From the NCBI GenBank assembly GCA_900771185.1, contig CAAGND010000225.1:1-21069 (forward strand): 21,069 nucleotides of DNA, given 5' to 3'. Under the pieces are notes generated by a model. The model saw only the letters and a list, made by a program, of their open reading frames with translations. It searched no databases and was not told the origin of the DNA. This DNA is from Clostridia bacterium. Lineage in GTDB: Bacteria > Bacillota > Clostridia > Oscillospirales > Acutalibacteraceae. This document shows, in pieces, positions 8,231-15,762 of this stretch (position 1 is the stretch's first letter; each line of letters starts with the position of its first letter). A program made the translations under genes and the position numbers.

Positions 8231-9118
8231 ATGGAACAGAAGAAAAATCAGACGGCAAAAAAAGCACCTCAAAAAAAGAAGATGAGCAGCAAAAGCAAAT
8301 GGAAACGACGCGGACGCATAGCTGTTGTGTGCATGCCTGTTGTGGTCGTGGCAGTCCTTTTGAGCCTGCTTTTGGGCGTAACCGTATTTTTCAAGGTTGA
8401 GAGCTACTCTGTCAGCGGCACGAAAAAATATACCGCCGAACAGGTGTGGCAGGCCTCGGGGCTGAAGACCGGAAAAAGTATGTTTGCCTCCGATCTTGAT
8501 GAGGCGGAGGAAAACATAACTGTCGGACTTCCGTATATAGAGAGTGTCAGCATCAAACGCAAGCTCCCGCACACCTTAACATTCACTGCTGTCGAGAGCA
8601 AGGTGTCACTTGCGGTGCAGGTGAACGGCGAGTGGATGCTGCTCAATTCCTCAGGCAAGGTTCTGGAAAAGCTCGGCGAAAATGAACCGCCGGAAAATGT
8701 TATGCGGCTGAAAATACCGGAGACCGCAAAGTGCGAATTGGGTCATGTCCTTGAGTTTGAAACAAAAGAGGACGAGCCTTCACCGACCGAGATATGCGAG
8801 AATCTAATGAAAGCGATAGATGAAACAGCGCTCAAGGGAAAAATAACGATGATAGATGTTTCAAACCCTGATGATGTTACAGTTGTCTATGATTCGCGCA
8901 TACGGCTTCATATAGGCGCACCGACCGATCTTGCCGCAAAGTTTGGCTTGGCGGCGGGTGCTGTCAGCAATGAGGATAAAATAAATCCCGAACAGACAGG
9001 TGAGCTGAATCTCACGGTTCTGCAGGAAGCATATTTCAGACCCGATAACTCAAAAAAGGAAAACGAGCAAAAACAGCAGGAGGAAACCGAGCCTGCCGCA
9101 AGCGAATCGAAAGATTAA
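8231..9118 (+). CDS. ftsQ: Cell division protein FtsQ/DivIB
   Basis: This is a bitopic divisome protein that scaffolds the FtsW-PBP synthase at the septum. The 295-residue protein has a very basic cytoplasmic tail (residues 1-29, many Lys/Arg), one membrane helix at about 30-53, and an extracytoplasmic POTRA domain at about 55-125 (FKVESYSVSG through LPHTLTFTAVES). A beta domain runs to about 265. The C-terminal 30 residues are low-complexity and Glu/Lys/Gln-rich. AAAGGTGA precedes the ATG. It lies 11 bp after murA, with ftsZ next. Sequence similarity in this family is low, and the call rests on topology, POTRA features and position. Confidence 0.9.
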   Translation: MEQKKNQTAKKAPQKKKMSSKSKWKRRGRIAVVCMPVVVVAVLLSLLLGVTVFFKVESYSVSGTKKYTAEQVWQASGLKTGKSMFASDLDEAEENITVGLPYIESVSIKRKLPHTLTFTAVESKVSLAVQVNGEWMLLNSSGKVLEKLGENEPPENVMRLKIPETAKCELGHVLEFETKEDEPSPTEICENLMKAIDETALKGKITMIDVSNPDDVTVVYDSRIRLHIGAPTDLAAKFGLAAGAVSNEDKINPEQTGELNLTVLQEAYFRPDNSKKENEQKQQEETEPAASESKD

Positions 9119-9169
9119 TAATTTAAATAAAATATTAAAGCATAAAATACGAATTTTATTCTTTTGTGC

Positions 9170-9198
9170 TTGTATTTTTTTGTAATCCATGCTAAAAT
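9170..9198 (+). promoter_or_regulatory. Sigma-A-type promoter of ftsZ
   Basis: TTGTAT (9170-9175) and TAAAAT (9193-9198) are separated by exactly 17 bp. A TG one base before the -10 box (TGCTAAAAT) gives an extended -10. It lies in the AT-rich 141-bp gap between ftsQ and ftsZ, so ftsZ can be transcribed independently of the cluster. Confidence 0.65.
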
Positions 9199-9259
9199 TA
9201 GTCTATCTGATTATTATGGATATTCAGCTCTTTTCTATATTAAGTCTGGGGGTTAAAAA

Positions 9260-10453
9260 ATGGCGTTTGAACTTGACAATGACTTCGGTCTGACAACGCA
9301 GATAAAAGTTATAGGCGTCGGCGGCGGCGGCGGAAATGCCGTCAACAGAATGATAGACTCAGGCGTTCTGGGTGCGGAATTTATTGCCGTCAACACTGAC
9401 AAGCAGATACTTACTCATTCCAGAGCAACGCATAAAATACAGATAGGTGAGAAAATAACCAGAGGTCAGGGCGCCGGCGGCAAGCCGGAGATCGGTGAAA
9501 AGGCCGCTGAGGAGAGCCGCGAGCAGATTTCTGACGTTCTCAAGGGAACGGATATGATATTTATCACGGCAGGTATGGGCGGCGGAACAGGCACAGGTGC
9601 CGCTCCGGTCATCGCACGGATTGCCAAGGATATGGGTATCCTCACCGTCGGTGTGGTCACTCGTCCGTTCAAATTCGAGGGCAGAAAGCGCCAGGCTCAG
9701 GCACAAAAGGGTATTGAGAATCTTGCCCAGAATGTGGACAGCCTTATTGTAATACCGAATGAGCAGCTCAAGGCTATGCGCACCGAGCAGAAGATGACTT
9801 TTGCCGAGGCGTTTGAAATGGCCGATGAGGTTCTGCTTCACGGTGTCAAGAGCATATCGGAGCTTATCAAGGTTCCCGGTTATGTCAACCTTGATTTTGC
9901 CGATGTCACCTCAATAATGAAAGATGCCGGCTATGCCCACATGGGCTTCTCAAAGGCCTCCGGGAAGGACAAGGCAACGGAGGCGGCAAAGGGTTCGATA
10001 ACCAGTCCGCTGCTTGAGACCTCCATTGCCGGTGCCAAGGGTGTCATCATCAGCTTCACAGCCGCTCCCGATATTGATCTTGATGATGTTGAGGGCGCAG
10101 CGGAGCTTATAACAGAGCAGGCGCATCCCGATGCCGATATCACATGGGGCATTGCGTTTGACGAGTCAATGGATGACGAGATGATGATAACCGTTATCGC
10201 CACGGGATTTGAGGACAAGCCCGCGTCAGCTGTTCTTCCCGAACAGCAGGACATGGCTCAGAGTACGGAAAAGGAGCAGACAGAGGCTCCCAAGGCTCAG
10301 GCGGAGTATGAGCAGACGAGAATAACTCCTCCTGCGAAGAATGAGGATTTCAAGCGAGACGAGCCGCCGTTTGTCCACCCGAGAAAGCCGGTTGAGAACC
10401 CCGATGATGAGTTCAGCATCATTCTTGACAGCTTCCCGAACCACAACAAATAA
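9260..10453 (+). CDS. ftsZ: Cell division GTPase FtsZ
   Basis: FtsZ is a tubulin homologue whose filaments form the cytoplasmic Z-ring and recruit the divisome. The 397-residue protein has the nucleotide-binding GVGGGGGNAVNR near residues 19-30, the G-box G107-GGTGTG-113, and the T7 loop N210-LDFAD with catalytic D212 and D215. A Gln/Glu/Ala-rich linker runs from about 325 to 380. The extreme C-terminus ends in DEFSIILDSFPNHNK and lacks the usual IPxFLR-like peptide followed by basic residues. The start is supported by GGGGG 7 bp upstream. It is the last gene of the cluster, just before a strong terminator. No ftsA is present. Confidence 0.98.
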   Translation: MAFELDNDFGLTTQIKVIGVGGGGGNAVNRMIDSGVLGAEFIAVNTDKQILTHSRATHKIQIGEKITRGQGAGGKPEIGEKAAEESREQISDVLKGTDMIFITAGMGGGTGTGAAPVIARIAKDMGILTVGVVTRPFKFEGRKRQAQAQKGIENLAQNVDSLIVIPNEQLKAMRTEQKMTFAEAFEMADEVLLHGVKSISELIKVPGYVNLDFADVTSIMKDAGYAHMGFSKASGKDKATEAAKGSITSPLLETSIAGAKGVIISFTAAPDIDLDDVEGAAELITEQAHPDADITWGIAFDESMDDEMMITVIATGFEDKPASAVLPEQQDMAQSTEKEQTEAPKAQAEYEQTRITPPAKNEDFKRDEPPFVHPRKPVENPDDEFSIILDSFPNHNK

Positions 10454-10458
10454 AATTT

Positions 10459-10497
10459 TACAGGCTGTATCAATTTCGATACAGCCTGTATTTTTTT
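10459..10497. terminator. Convergent terminator between ftsZ and dusB
   Basis: ACAGGCTGTATC (10460-10471) pairs perfectly with GATACAGCCTGT (10478-10489) around a 6-nt loop, extended by a T-A pair. Seven T follow (10491-10497), a strong terminator for ftsZ. The T run includes the last bases of the dusB stop codon, and the hairpin could also end dusB transcripts on the other strand. Confidence 0.93.
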
Positions 10498-11467
10498 ATT
10501 CTCCGTTTGCCGAACTGACAACCTTCTCCGCAAGCTCTTTGAGCTGTTCAAAGCTCTCCAACATGCCGATTTCACGGCGGAATGATGCGGCGCCCTTTAT
10601 TCCCCTGATATACCACGCCGAGTGCTTGCGTGCCTCGCGTATGCCGATATAGTCGCCCTTATCGGCGATGAGTGCACTTATGTGTCTGAGCATTATATCC
10701 ATGCGCTCCTCAACGGGCGGCTCCGGCAACACAGTGCCGTTTTGAAGATATTCACTTATCTGCCTGAAAACCCACGGCCGACCAAGAGCGCCTCTGCCGA
10801 CCATTATTGAATCGCATCCGGTTTTTTCAAACATAGCGGCGGCGGATGGACCGTCCGTTATGTCGCCGTTGCCGATAACGGGTATGCTTACAGCCGATTT
10901 CACCTGCGCTATTATGTCTGTGTTCACCGGCGGCGCATACATCTGCTGGCGTGTGCGTCCGTGGACGGTTATCGCACGTGCGCCGGCCTGCTCGCACAGA
11001 ACCGCCAGCTCAACAGCGTTTATGCTGTCACTGTCCCAACCGGAGCGCATCTTGACCGTAACAGGTATGTTGACTGCTTCAACGCACCGCGCCACTATTT
11101 CAGCCGCCAGCTCCGGTCGTTTCATCAGAGCGCTTCCGCCGCCGTTCCCCGCAACCTTAGGTGCGGGGCAGCCCATATTTATGTCTATAAAATCAGGCTC
11201 GTATTCAAGACAGAGTTTGGCGGCATCCGCCATTATCTGCGGAACATCGCCGAAAATCTGAACCCCTGCCGGACGCTCAACGGGTGAAAGGGTTAGTAGC
11301 TGAGAGGATTTTTTGTCTTTCATGCTTATACCCTTTGAGCTCGCCATCTCGCCCACACAATAGGACGCGCCGAAGCTCATGCACAGCTCACGGAAAGCTC
11401 TGTCGGCAACTCCCGCCATAGGGGCGAGTGCGGCGGAGGTTTTTAGCTTTTCGGGTTTGATGTTCAT
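10496..11467 (-). CDS. dusB: tRNA-dihydrouridine synthase, DusB type
   Basis: This FMN-dependent enzyme reduces specific uridines in tRNA to dihydrouridine, using a TIM-barrel plus a helical tRNA-binding domain. The 323-residue protein has the FMN-binding LAPMAGVADRAFR near the N-terminus, the catalytic Cys100 in DINMGCPAPKV, VKMRSGWD, ITVHGRTRQQMY, GNGDI and the phosphate-binding VGRGALGRPW. I chose the ATG at 11467 because GAGGAG (11475-11480) lies 7 bp before it; a 16-codon upstream extension in frame lacks such a site. It is convergent with ftsZ and divergent from the zinc-ribbon gene at 11630. Confidence 0.95.
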   Translation of the reverse strand: MNIKPEKLKTSAALAPMAGVADRAFRELCMSFGASYCVGEMASSKGISMKDKKSSQLLTLSPVERPAGVQIFGDVPQIMADAAKLCLEYEPDFIDINMGCPAPKVAGNGGGSALMKRPELAAEIVARCVEAVNIPVTVKMRSGWDSDSINAVELAVLCEQAGARAITVHGRTRQQMYAPPVNTDIIAQVKSAVSIPVIGNGDITDGPSAAAMFEKTGCDSIMVGRGALGRPWVFRQISEYLQNGTVLPEPPVEERMDIMLRHISALIADKGDYIGIREARKHSAWYIRGIKGAASFRREIGMLESFEQLKELAEKVVSSANGE

Positions 11468-11505
11468 CCCTGCACTCCTCAAAATCTTAGTAGCAAATCT
11501 CACTA

Positions 11506-11534
11506 ATTTTATCACAAATATTTGTCACTTTCAA
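11506..11534 (-). promoter_or_regulatory. Promoter of dusB with a palindrome in its spacer
   Basis: Read on the minus strand, TTGAAA (11534-11529) and TAAAAT (11511-11506) are 17 bp apart, with a TGA before the -10 giving an extended -10. The spacer contains the perfect 12-bp palindrome ACAAATATTTGT (11514-11525), a possible operator. Confidence 0.7.
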
Positions 11535-11553
11535 CACATTTGCGTTAAGCTTG

Positions 11554-11582
11554 TTGACATGAAAATCAAAAAAATATAAAAT
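11554..11582 (+). promoter_or_regulatory. Consensus promoter of the plus-strand zinc-ribbon gene
   Basis: A perfect TTGACA (11554-11559) is followed after 17 bp by TAAAAT (11577-11582), about 48 bp before the ATG at 11630. It is back to back with the dusB promoter, with 19 bp between the two -35 boxes. Confidence 0.8.
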
Positions 11583-11629
11583 ATAAAGTAAGCTATTACA
11601 ATCAAAACAAACCGAAACGGGGTATAGCT

Positions 11630-12517
11630 ATGGCAAAGTGTCCTCAATGTGGGCAAAAGATCAAGCCGTGGTATGTTAAGGCGGAGTGCCCGAACTGCGG
11701 CGTGAATATGGTTAACTATAACTGGGAGGAGCGTCTGGAGGAGGACTCCGTGCGGGCTGAGGCGGCTTTCAGAAAGCTGCATATAAATGTGGCAAAAATG
11801 AAGTATTCCTTTGCCGGCACAAAGCTCAGAATCGCGAGAATTCCAATAAGCGTGTTCCCTCTTTTCTCATTCCTTTTGCCGCTTGTGAATGTCAGTCTTT
11901 CACTCCCGTTCTATGAGTCGAGCAAAACTCTGAATATAATTTCTATTGTGATGAATGTTCTCAATTTTAACTTTGGAGCCATCCCGGCATATCTCAGCTC
12001 CGATCTGACCGGCGATGCCGCACTTATGCTTGTGCTGTCGATAGTTTTGCTTGTGGTGAGCGCCCTCTCGCTGATAGTGACACTTGTGTTCTTTATTCTG
12101 AATTTTGTTCATTTCAGAAGCCCCGGAATGTTTATATGCAATCTTTTCGGAGCAGGCGGTATGCTCGGAAGTGCTTTCTGCTTTGACCGTTTTTGCGATA
12201 TTATAGCAGGAACAACAATAAATGCCTTCAGCGGTTCTCTGAGCTTTGGCGCGTTTGTCGGAGCCGGTCTGTTCCTCGTCGCCGCAGTCTTCAATCTGCT
12301 GGTTTCACTCAAATCCGTCAATGTGGATTTTGAGGAGATAGTGCGGGTTCAGGAGGATAAGGAAAAAGAGGAGGAAGAGCGAATCATCCTTGAACGTAAG
12401 CGCAAGGTTGAGGAGGATAAAAAGCGTCTTGAAAGCGAAAGAGCCGAGGCGGTTCGTCAGGCGGAGGAACGTCTGAGGGCGGCGGAGGAGAAGAAGCTTT
12501 CAGGCAAGAAAAAGTAA
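11630..12517 (+). CDS. Zinc-ribbon membrane protein of unknown function (paralogue A)
   Basis: I do not recognise a function. The 295-residue protein starts with a C4 zinc ribbon (C4, C7, C20, C23, each pair CPxCG). An EERLEED-containing acidic segment follows, then about four membrane helices (roughly 70-90, 130-160, 166-186, 204-227). The strongly charged tail (236-295) is rich in Glu, Lys and Arg and is probably a coiled coil. It aligns without gaps over about the first 90 residues with the minus-strand protein at 12777-13868, with about 42 identical positions by hand alignment, and shares its whole layout. It has its own consensus promoter and terminator, so it is probably monocistronic. 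The zinc ribbon and tail are likely cytoplasmic. Confidence 0.85.
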   Translation: MAKCPQCGQKIKPWYVKAECPNCGVNMVNYNWEERLEEDSVRAEAAFRKLHINVAKMKYSFAGTKLRIARIPISVFPLFSFLLPLVNVSLSLPFYESSKTLNIISIVMNVLNFNFGAIPAYLSSDLTGDAALMLVLSIVLLVVSALSLIVTLVFFILNFVHFRSPGMFICNLFGAGGMLGSAFCFDRFCDIIAGTTINAFSGSLSFGAFVGAGLFLVAAVFNLLVSLKSVNVDFEEIVRVQEDKEKEEEERIILERKRKVEEDKKRLESERAEAVRQAEERLRAAEEKKLSGKKK

Positions 12518-12551
12518 AAAAATTATACTTTATTATAACAGTTATTAACAG

Positions 12552-12583
12552 CAGCCGCAAAATGTTTCATTTTGCGGCTGTTT
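12552..12583 (+). terminator. Terminator of zinc-ribbon gene A
   Basis: CAGCCGCAAAATG (12552-12564) pairs perfectly with CATTTTGCGGCTG (12568-12580) around TTT. Only three T follow, so the U-tract is weak, but the 13-bp stem and its position 34 bp after the stop support a terminator. From 12584 to 12723 I see nothing recognisable. Confidence 0.75.
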
Positions 12584-12723
12584 CTATAAATTCTTAATTG
12601 ATGCCGATGGGGATTACTTATCTCTCATCTCTGATTTTAGATACGTTTGTCCGTCCCGATATAATTGCGTAATGTTACCGCCTATTTATTATATGCTTTT
12701 TTCAACCTGCAACTCGATGGCAC

Positions 12724-12758
12724 AAAAAGCACCGCACTGCATAAATGCTGTGCGGTGC
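12724..12758 (-). terminator. Terminator of zinc-ribbon gene B
   Basis: GCACCGCAC (12729-12737) pairs with GTGCGGTGC (12750-12758), with an inner GCA/TGC stem around a TAAA loop. On the minus strand the stem is followed by five T, the standard form for an intrinsic terminator 18 bp after the gene's stop. Confidence 0.85.
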
Positions 12759-12776
12759 AACGCTTTTGATTTGTTA

Positions 12777-13868
12777 TTACTTGGTAATGGCTTCTTTTTC
12801 CTCAGCGTCAGTTGCCTCACCGGGTGTTTCAAACTGCTTGAGGGATTCCATAGCACGGGCAGCCTCCGAAGCAAGGCTTGCGGCCAGCTGAGCTTTCTTT
12901 GCCGCCTCATCGAGAACCTGAGCGGCCTTCTGAGCCTTGGCGCCGGCATCGCTGTCTCCGTTAAGTTCAGCCTGCTTTGCCTCTGCGGAGAGCTTCTCTC
13001 CCTCCGCTTCAATGGCCTCTGCCTCTTCCTTGGCTTTGAGGGCGGCTTCAACCTTCTTCTGAGCGTCGATTTCAGCCATCATCTTTCTGATTTCGCGTGT
13101 GCTCATGCCTTGCTCAACATATGAGAAGTATTCCTCGGACGGAATACCGCCGACGAAAGTCTCTTTATACTTAACTGTAACGCCGACCTTAGCGATAACA
13201 ATGTTGATAATAAGCAGCGCGGCGAGCGTCGCGATGAACACATATGCTCCGAATCCGACAGAGCCGTTGAAGACGGTCGGGAAGAAAGAGTGGAGCTTCT
13301 TGGCGAAAAGATCAAAGGAGATAAGGGAAACGATCGAGAGAGCGAGCATGATGCTGTTGAGAATTATGTTCCTCGATTTTCCGTGCGGTGAACATGAAAG
13401 CATGAGCACCACGAGGTTAACGATAATGAGCACTACCGTCAGCAGCAGTGCAACGAGCGAAACTGCATAGAGAATAAAGGCGGATCCGAAGAAATCGGAT
13501 GATGCGTATTTGATAAGTGCACCAAAGTCAAGCGATGAAACAAGATTATAAATCGTTATCGCATTGACGGAAGTTTTCACCTCAAAGTAAGGTCCCCAGA
13601 AGGACACATTTGCCAACGGAAGCATGAGTGCCGCAATCGGCAGAATGCTCAGAACAATTCTGACAATAGTGAGCTTTGAACCGATAAATGAAGCCTTGAG
13701 ACGGTCAATCTTCTTTTGAAAATGGGCGTGTTCGCTTTCGGCCCTGTCGGCGTCTTCAAGCAGACGTTCTTCCATTCCGTAATAGATGAGATTGATGCCG
13801 CAGTTTGGGCAATTAGGTTTCCAGTCAGTTATTTTGAGCTTGACTCCGCATTTCGGGCAGTTTGCCAT
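12777..13868 (-). CDS. Zinc-ribbon membrane protein of unknown function (paralogue B)
   Basis: Function not recognised. The 363-residue protein repeats the layout of the gene at 11630: C4, C7, C20, C23 zinc ribbon at identical positions, the EERLLED segment, SFIGSKL at the same place, and about four membrane helices (roughly 67-90, 126-158, 167-187, 203-226). It differs in its C-terminal part, which is longer (about 235-363) and Ala/Glu/Lys-rich, likely a long helix or coiled coil (KKVEAALKAKEEAEAIEAEG and on). I chose the ATG at 13868 because GGAGG (13876-13880) lies 7 bp before it; the longer frame from a TTG at 13886 would run through that site. The gene is convergent with paralogue A, has its own promoter and terminator, and its tail shows a mild codon-repeat character. 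Confidence 0.85.
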   Translation of the reverse strand: MANCPKCGVKLKITDWKPNCPNCGINLIYYGMEERLLEDADRAESEHAHFQKKIDRLKASFIGSKLTIVRIVLSILPIAALMLPLANVSFWGPYFEVKTSVNAITIYNLVSSLDFGALIKYASSDFFGSAFILYAVSLVALLLTVVLIIVNLVVLMLSCSPHGKSRNIILNSIMLALSIVSLISFDLFAKKLHSFFPTVFNGSVGFGAYVFIATLAALLIINIVIAKVGVTVKYKETFVGGIPSEEYFSYVEQGMSTREIRKMMAEIDAQKKVEAALKAKEEAEAIEAEGEKLSAEAKQAELNGDSDAGAKAQKAAQVLDEAAKKAQLAASLASEAARAMESLKQFETPGEATDAEEKEAITK

Positions 13869-13938
13869 ATTTCTTCCTCCAAACAAAAATAATAATTGCG
13901 AAACCTTGCCGCAATATTGTGTGTTTGTAATTCAATTG

Positions 13939-13967
13939 ATTTTAACATAAAAACATACTAAAATCAA
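13939..13967 (-). promoter_or_regulatory. Promoter of zinc-ribbon gene B
   Basis: On the minus strand, TTGATT (13967-13962) and TAAAAT (13944-13939) are 17 bp apart, with TGT before the -10 box giving an extended -10. The distance to the ribosome binding site is about 60 bp. The flanking 13990-14010 stretch is very AT-rich and includes an AT-only inverted repeat that might weakly end fabG transcripts. Confidence 0.75.
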
Positions 13968-14043
13968 GAAGAATTATGCAAAAATTATAAAAATATAAAG
14001 AATATTTTTACAAATAAAATCCGGCAAAAAAATAAGTTCTGAT

Positions 14044-14775
14044 TCAGATAAAACCGCCGTCAATGCCTATGACTTGTCCGGTGATGAAATCGGAGCGCTC
14101 ATCGGCAAGAAACAGCATGAGCGAGGCGACCTCCTCGGCGGTGCCGAATCGCCCCATGGGGGATTCATCTTTCAGAAGCGCGAGCGTGTCGCCGCCGAGT
14201 GCGGAATTCATTTCGGTGTCGATAATTCCCGGAGCTATGCAGTTCACCTGAATATTTGACGGCGCAAGCTCTCTCGCAAGCGCTTTGGTCATGCCGATAA
14301 GCGCCGCTTTTGAAGCTGAATAGTGCACCTCACAGGAGGCTCCGCACACTCCCCACATTGAGGATACGTTGATTATTTTTCCGCTCTTGTTGTGTACCAT
14401 ATGACCGAGAGCCGCCTGTGTGCAGTTGAACGCGCCTTTGACATTGACGGCAAACATCGAATCGAAATCCTGCTGCGTTATATCACAGAACATCTTCTGT
14501 TGAGCTATTCCGGCATTGTTGATAAGCACATCAGCGCCGCCGAACTTTTCGTCTATAACTGAGAACATGGCGTCCACCTCAGCCCTCTCGGATATATCGG
14601 CACAGACGCACAGCGCGGTGCCGCCGGCGTCTTCGATATCTCTGACAAGGCTTTCGGCTTTGTCCTTTGAGCTTTTGTAATTCACGGCCACACAAAAACC
14701 GTTTTTTGAAAATTCAAGAGCCGCCGCGCGGCCTATACCGCCGGCGGCTCCCGTGATGAGAACAGTTTTTTTCAT
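14044..14775 (-). CDS. FabG-like short-chain dehydrogenase/reductase
   Basis: This is a classical SDR of 243 residues, most like 3-oxoacyl-ACP reductase, which uses NADPH to reduce beta-ketoacyl-ACP in fatty acid synthesis. Visible features are the cofactor loop TGAAGGIG at residues 8-15, NNAG at 86-89, N111 in NVKG, the catalytic set S139, Y152 and K156 (YSASK), and the C-terminal GQVIGIDGG. The start at 14775 is where the Rossmann strand begins (MKKTVLITG) and lies 10 bp after the lipoprotein stop, with AGG in the overlap region. It is the second gene of a two-gene unit. It is not next to other fab genes, so its true substrate may differ, and the fabG symbol is withheld. Confidence 0.88.
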   Translation of the reverse strand: MKKTVLITGAAGGIGRAAALEFSKNGFCVAVNYKSSKDKAESLVRDIEDAGGTALCVCADISERAEVDAMFSVIDEKFGGADVLINNAGIAQQKMFCDITQQDFDSMFAVNVKGAFNCTQAALGHMVHNKSGKIINVSSMWGVCGASCEVHYSASKAALIGMTKALARELAPSNIQVNCIAPGIIDTEMNSALGGDTLALLKDESPMGRFGTAEEVASLMLFLADERSDFITGQVIGIDGGFI

Positions 14776-14785
14776 ATTGCTGAAC

Positions 14786-15628
14786 CTACTGTGCCGCGTA
14801 CATTTGCGACATATCGCTATATCCCTTGGGAATCTCAAAAACAGAAGAATCAACCTTTGAGGAAAAAGATATATCCTTCATCACTGTGATGCTGTCGCCG
14901 GAGATCATCTCCATCCTGTCAAGCTTGTCGTCTTTAGTGAAATAGACCTTGATGGTGTCATCCTCAACTTTGTATTCCTCGCAGATATATTCAACACCGT
15001 CAACCGTGACCTTGGTGGTTTTGACGTATTGCATTCCGTCAAAATTGAGGTTGGCCATGGAGCCCTGATATATACCGAGGTCTTCGCTTCCCATTGGCAT
15101 ATACATTTTAAGATCGGGGAAAATCATATAGTTTTCCTCACCGTTGAATATGAAGTCGGTTCGCATGGAAGCGTCTGCGGAAATCGGCATGTTCATCGAC
15201 ACAAAGGTTTTTTTCCCGGATACGACTATCGTCATGGGAACATTCATGCCCGCACCCGCCATATTGGAGCTGCATGTGGCCTTCATTGTGAATTTGTCCG
15301 TTCCGGCAATATCTTTGAAATATTTATAGAACTTTGATTTTTTTGGTATGCCTTCCTTGTCCGAGTCGATATCGACTTTTATCTGTGTACCCTCAGGCAT
15401 CGTTTCAGGATCGGTCGGTTCAGCCTGGTCGACAGGAGTGCCGTCAGCCGAGGTGGGATTGCTGCTGTCAAGATTTTCGAGAGCCTTGAGAATATCCTCA
15501 ACGTTCTGAGTTGTCGGCTCGGTGGTGGCCTGAGTTGTTGCATCATTGCCGTCACTCTTGCAGGCGGCAAGGGTGAAAATGATCGCCGTGACAAGAAGCA
15601 GGGCTGTGAATATCTTTTTCATAGACAT
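14786..15628 (-). CDS. Methionine-rich lipoprotein, possible LolA/LppX-like fold
   Basis: This is a secreted lipoprotein of 280 residues with no firm family assignment. The signal peptide (MSMKK, then a hydrophobic stretch) ends in the lipobox L20-A-A-C23, so Cys23 should be lipidated and anchor the protein to the outer face of the membrane. A Thr/Glu/Asp/Pro-rich linker runs to about residue 95. The remaining domain looks all-beta and ends in VDSSVFEIPKGY, a pattern I associate with LolA-like or DUF4412-type lipoproteins (inference). Residues 111-280 contain 18 methionines. I chose the middle of three clustered ATGs (15628) because AAGGA lies 6 bp before it. It is co-transcribed with the SDR gene. 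Confidence 0.8.
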   Translation of the reverse strand: MSMKKIFTALLLVTAIIFTLAACKSDGNDATTQATTEPTTQNVEDILKALENLDSSNPTSADGTPVDQAEPTDPETMPEGTQIKVDIDSDKEGIPKKSKFYKYFKDIAGTDKFTMKATCSSNMAGAGMNVPMTIVVSGKKTFVSMNMPISADASMRTDFIFNGEENYMIFPDLKMYMPMGSEDLGIYQGSMANLNFDGMQYVKTTKVTVDGVEYICEEYKVEDDTIKVYFTKDDKLDRMEMISGDSITVMKDISFSSKVDSSVFEIPKGYSDMSQMYAAQ

Positions 15629-15673
15629 AACCATTCCTTAAATAAAATAATCTGAGCTGATTATCGGACTTTT

Positions 15674-15704
15674 GAAAACCGCGCAGGAAAAAATACGGGT
15701 TTTC
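15674..15704 (-). other. Hairpin in the lipoprotein mRNA leader
   Basis: GAAAACC (15674-15680) and GGTTTTC (15698-15704) are perfect inverted repeats within the roughly 100-nt untranslated leader predicted downstream of the promoter at 15734. The 17-nt loop is T-rich on the transcribed strand. Its role is unknown. Confidence 0.35.
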
Positions 15705-15733
15705 CGGCAGCCCCATAATATGTCTGCTATCTA

Positions 15734-15762
15734 ATAATACATTAATATCAGGACAAAATCAA
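15734..15762 (-). promoter_or_regulatory. Promoter of the lipoprotein-SDR operon
   Basis: On the minus strand, TTGATT (15762-15757) and TATTAT (15739-15734) are 17 bp apart. It faces away from the FHA operon promoter in the same 292-bp intergenic region. Confidence 0.6.

Noticed and set aside
7952..8572. Minus-strand ORF of 206 codons across the murA-ftsQ junction
   Set aside because: It overlaps two well-supported genes on the other strand and has low-complexity Phe/Ser/Ala-rich sequence without known motifs.
9137..9180. AT-rich hairpin between ftsQ and ftsZ as a terminator
   Set aside because: The stem (ATAAAAT/ATTTTAT with outer AAGCA/TGCTT) is almost all A-T and imperfect; it was not called as a terminator, though partial attenuation is possible.
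12672..13124. Plus-strand ORF of 150 codons opposite the end of the zinc-ribbon B gene
   Set aside because: It lies antisense to a gene with clear motifs, promoter and ribosome site, runs across that gene's terminator, and shows no family features.
13989..14009. Inverted repeat AAAAATAT/ATATTTTT downstream of the SDR gene
   Set aside because: It is purely A-T in a very AT-rich gap, so it gives little stability and is likely compositional.
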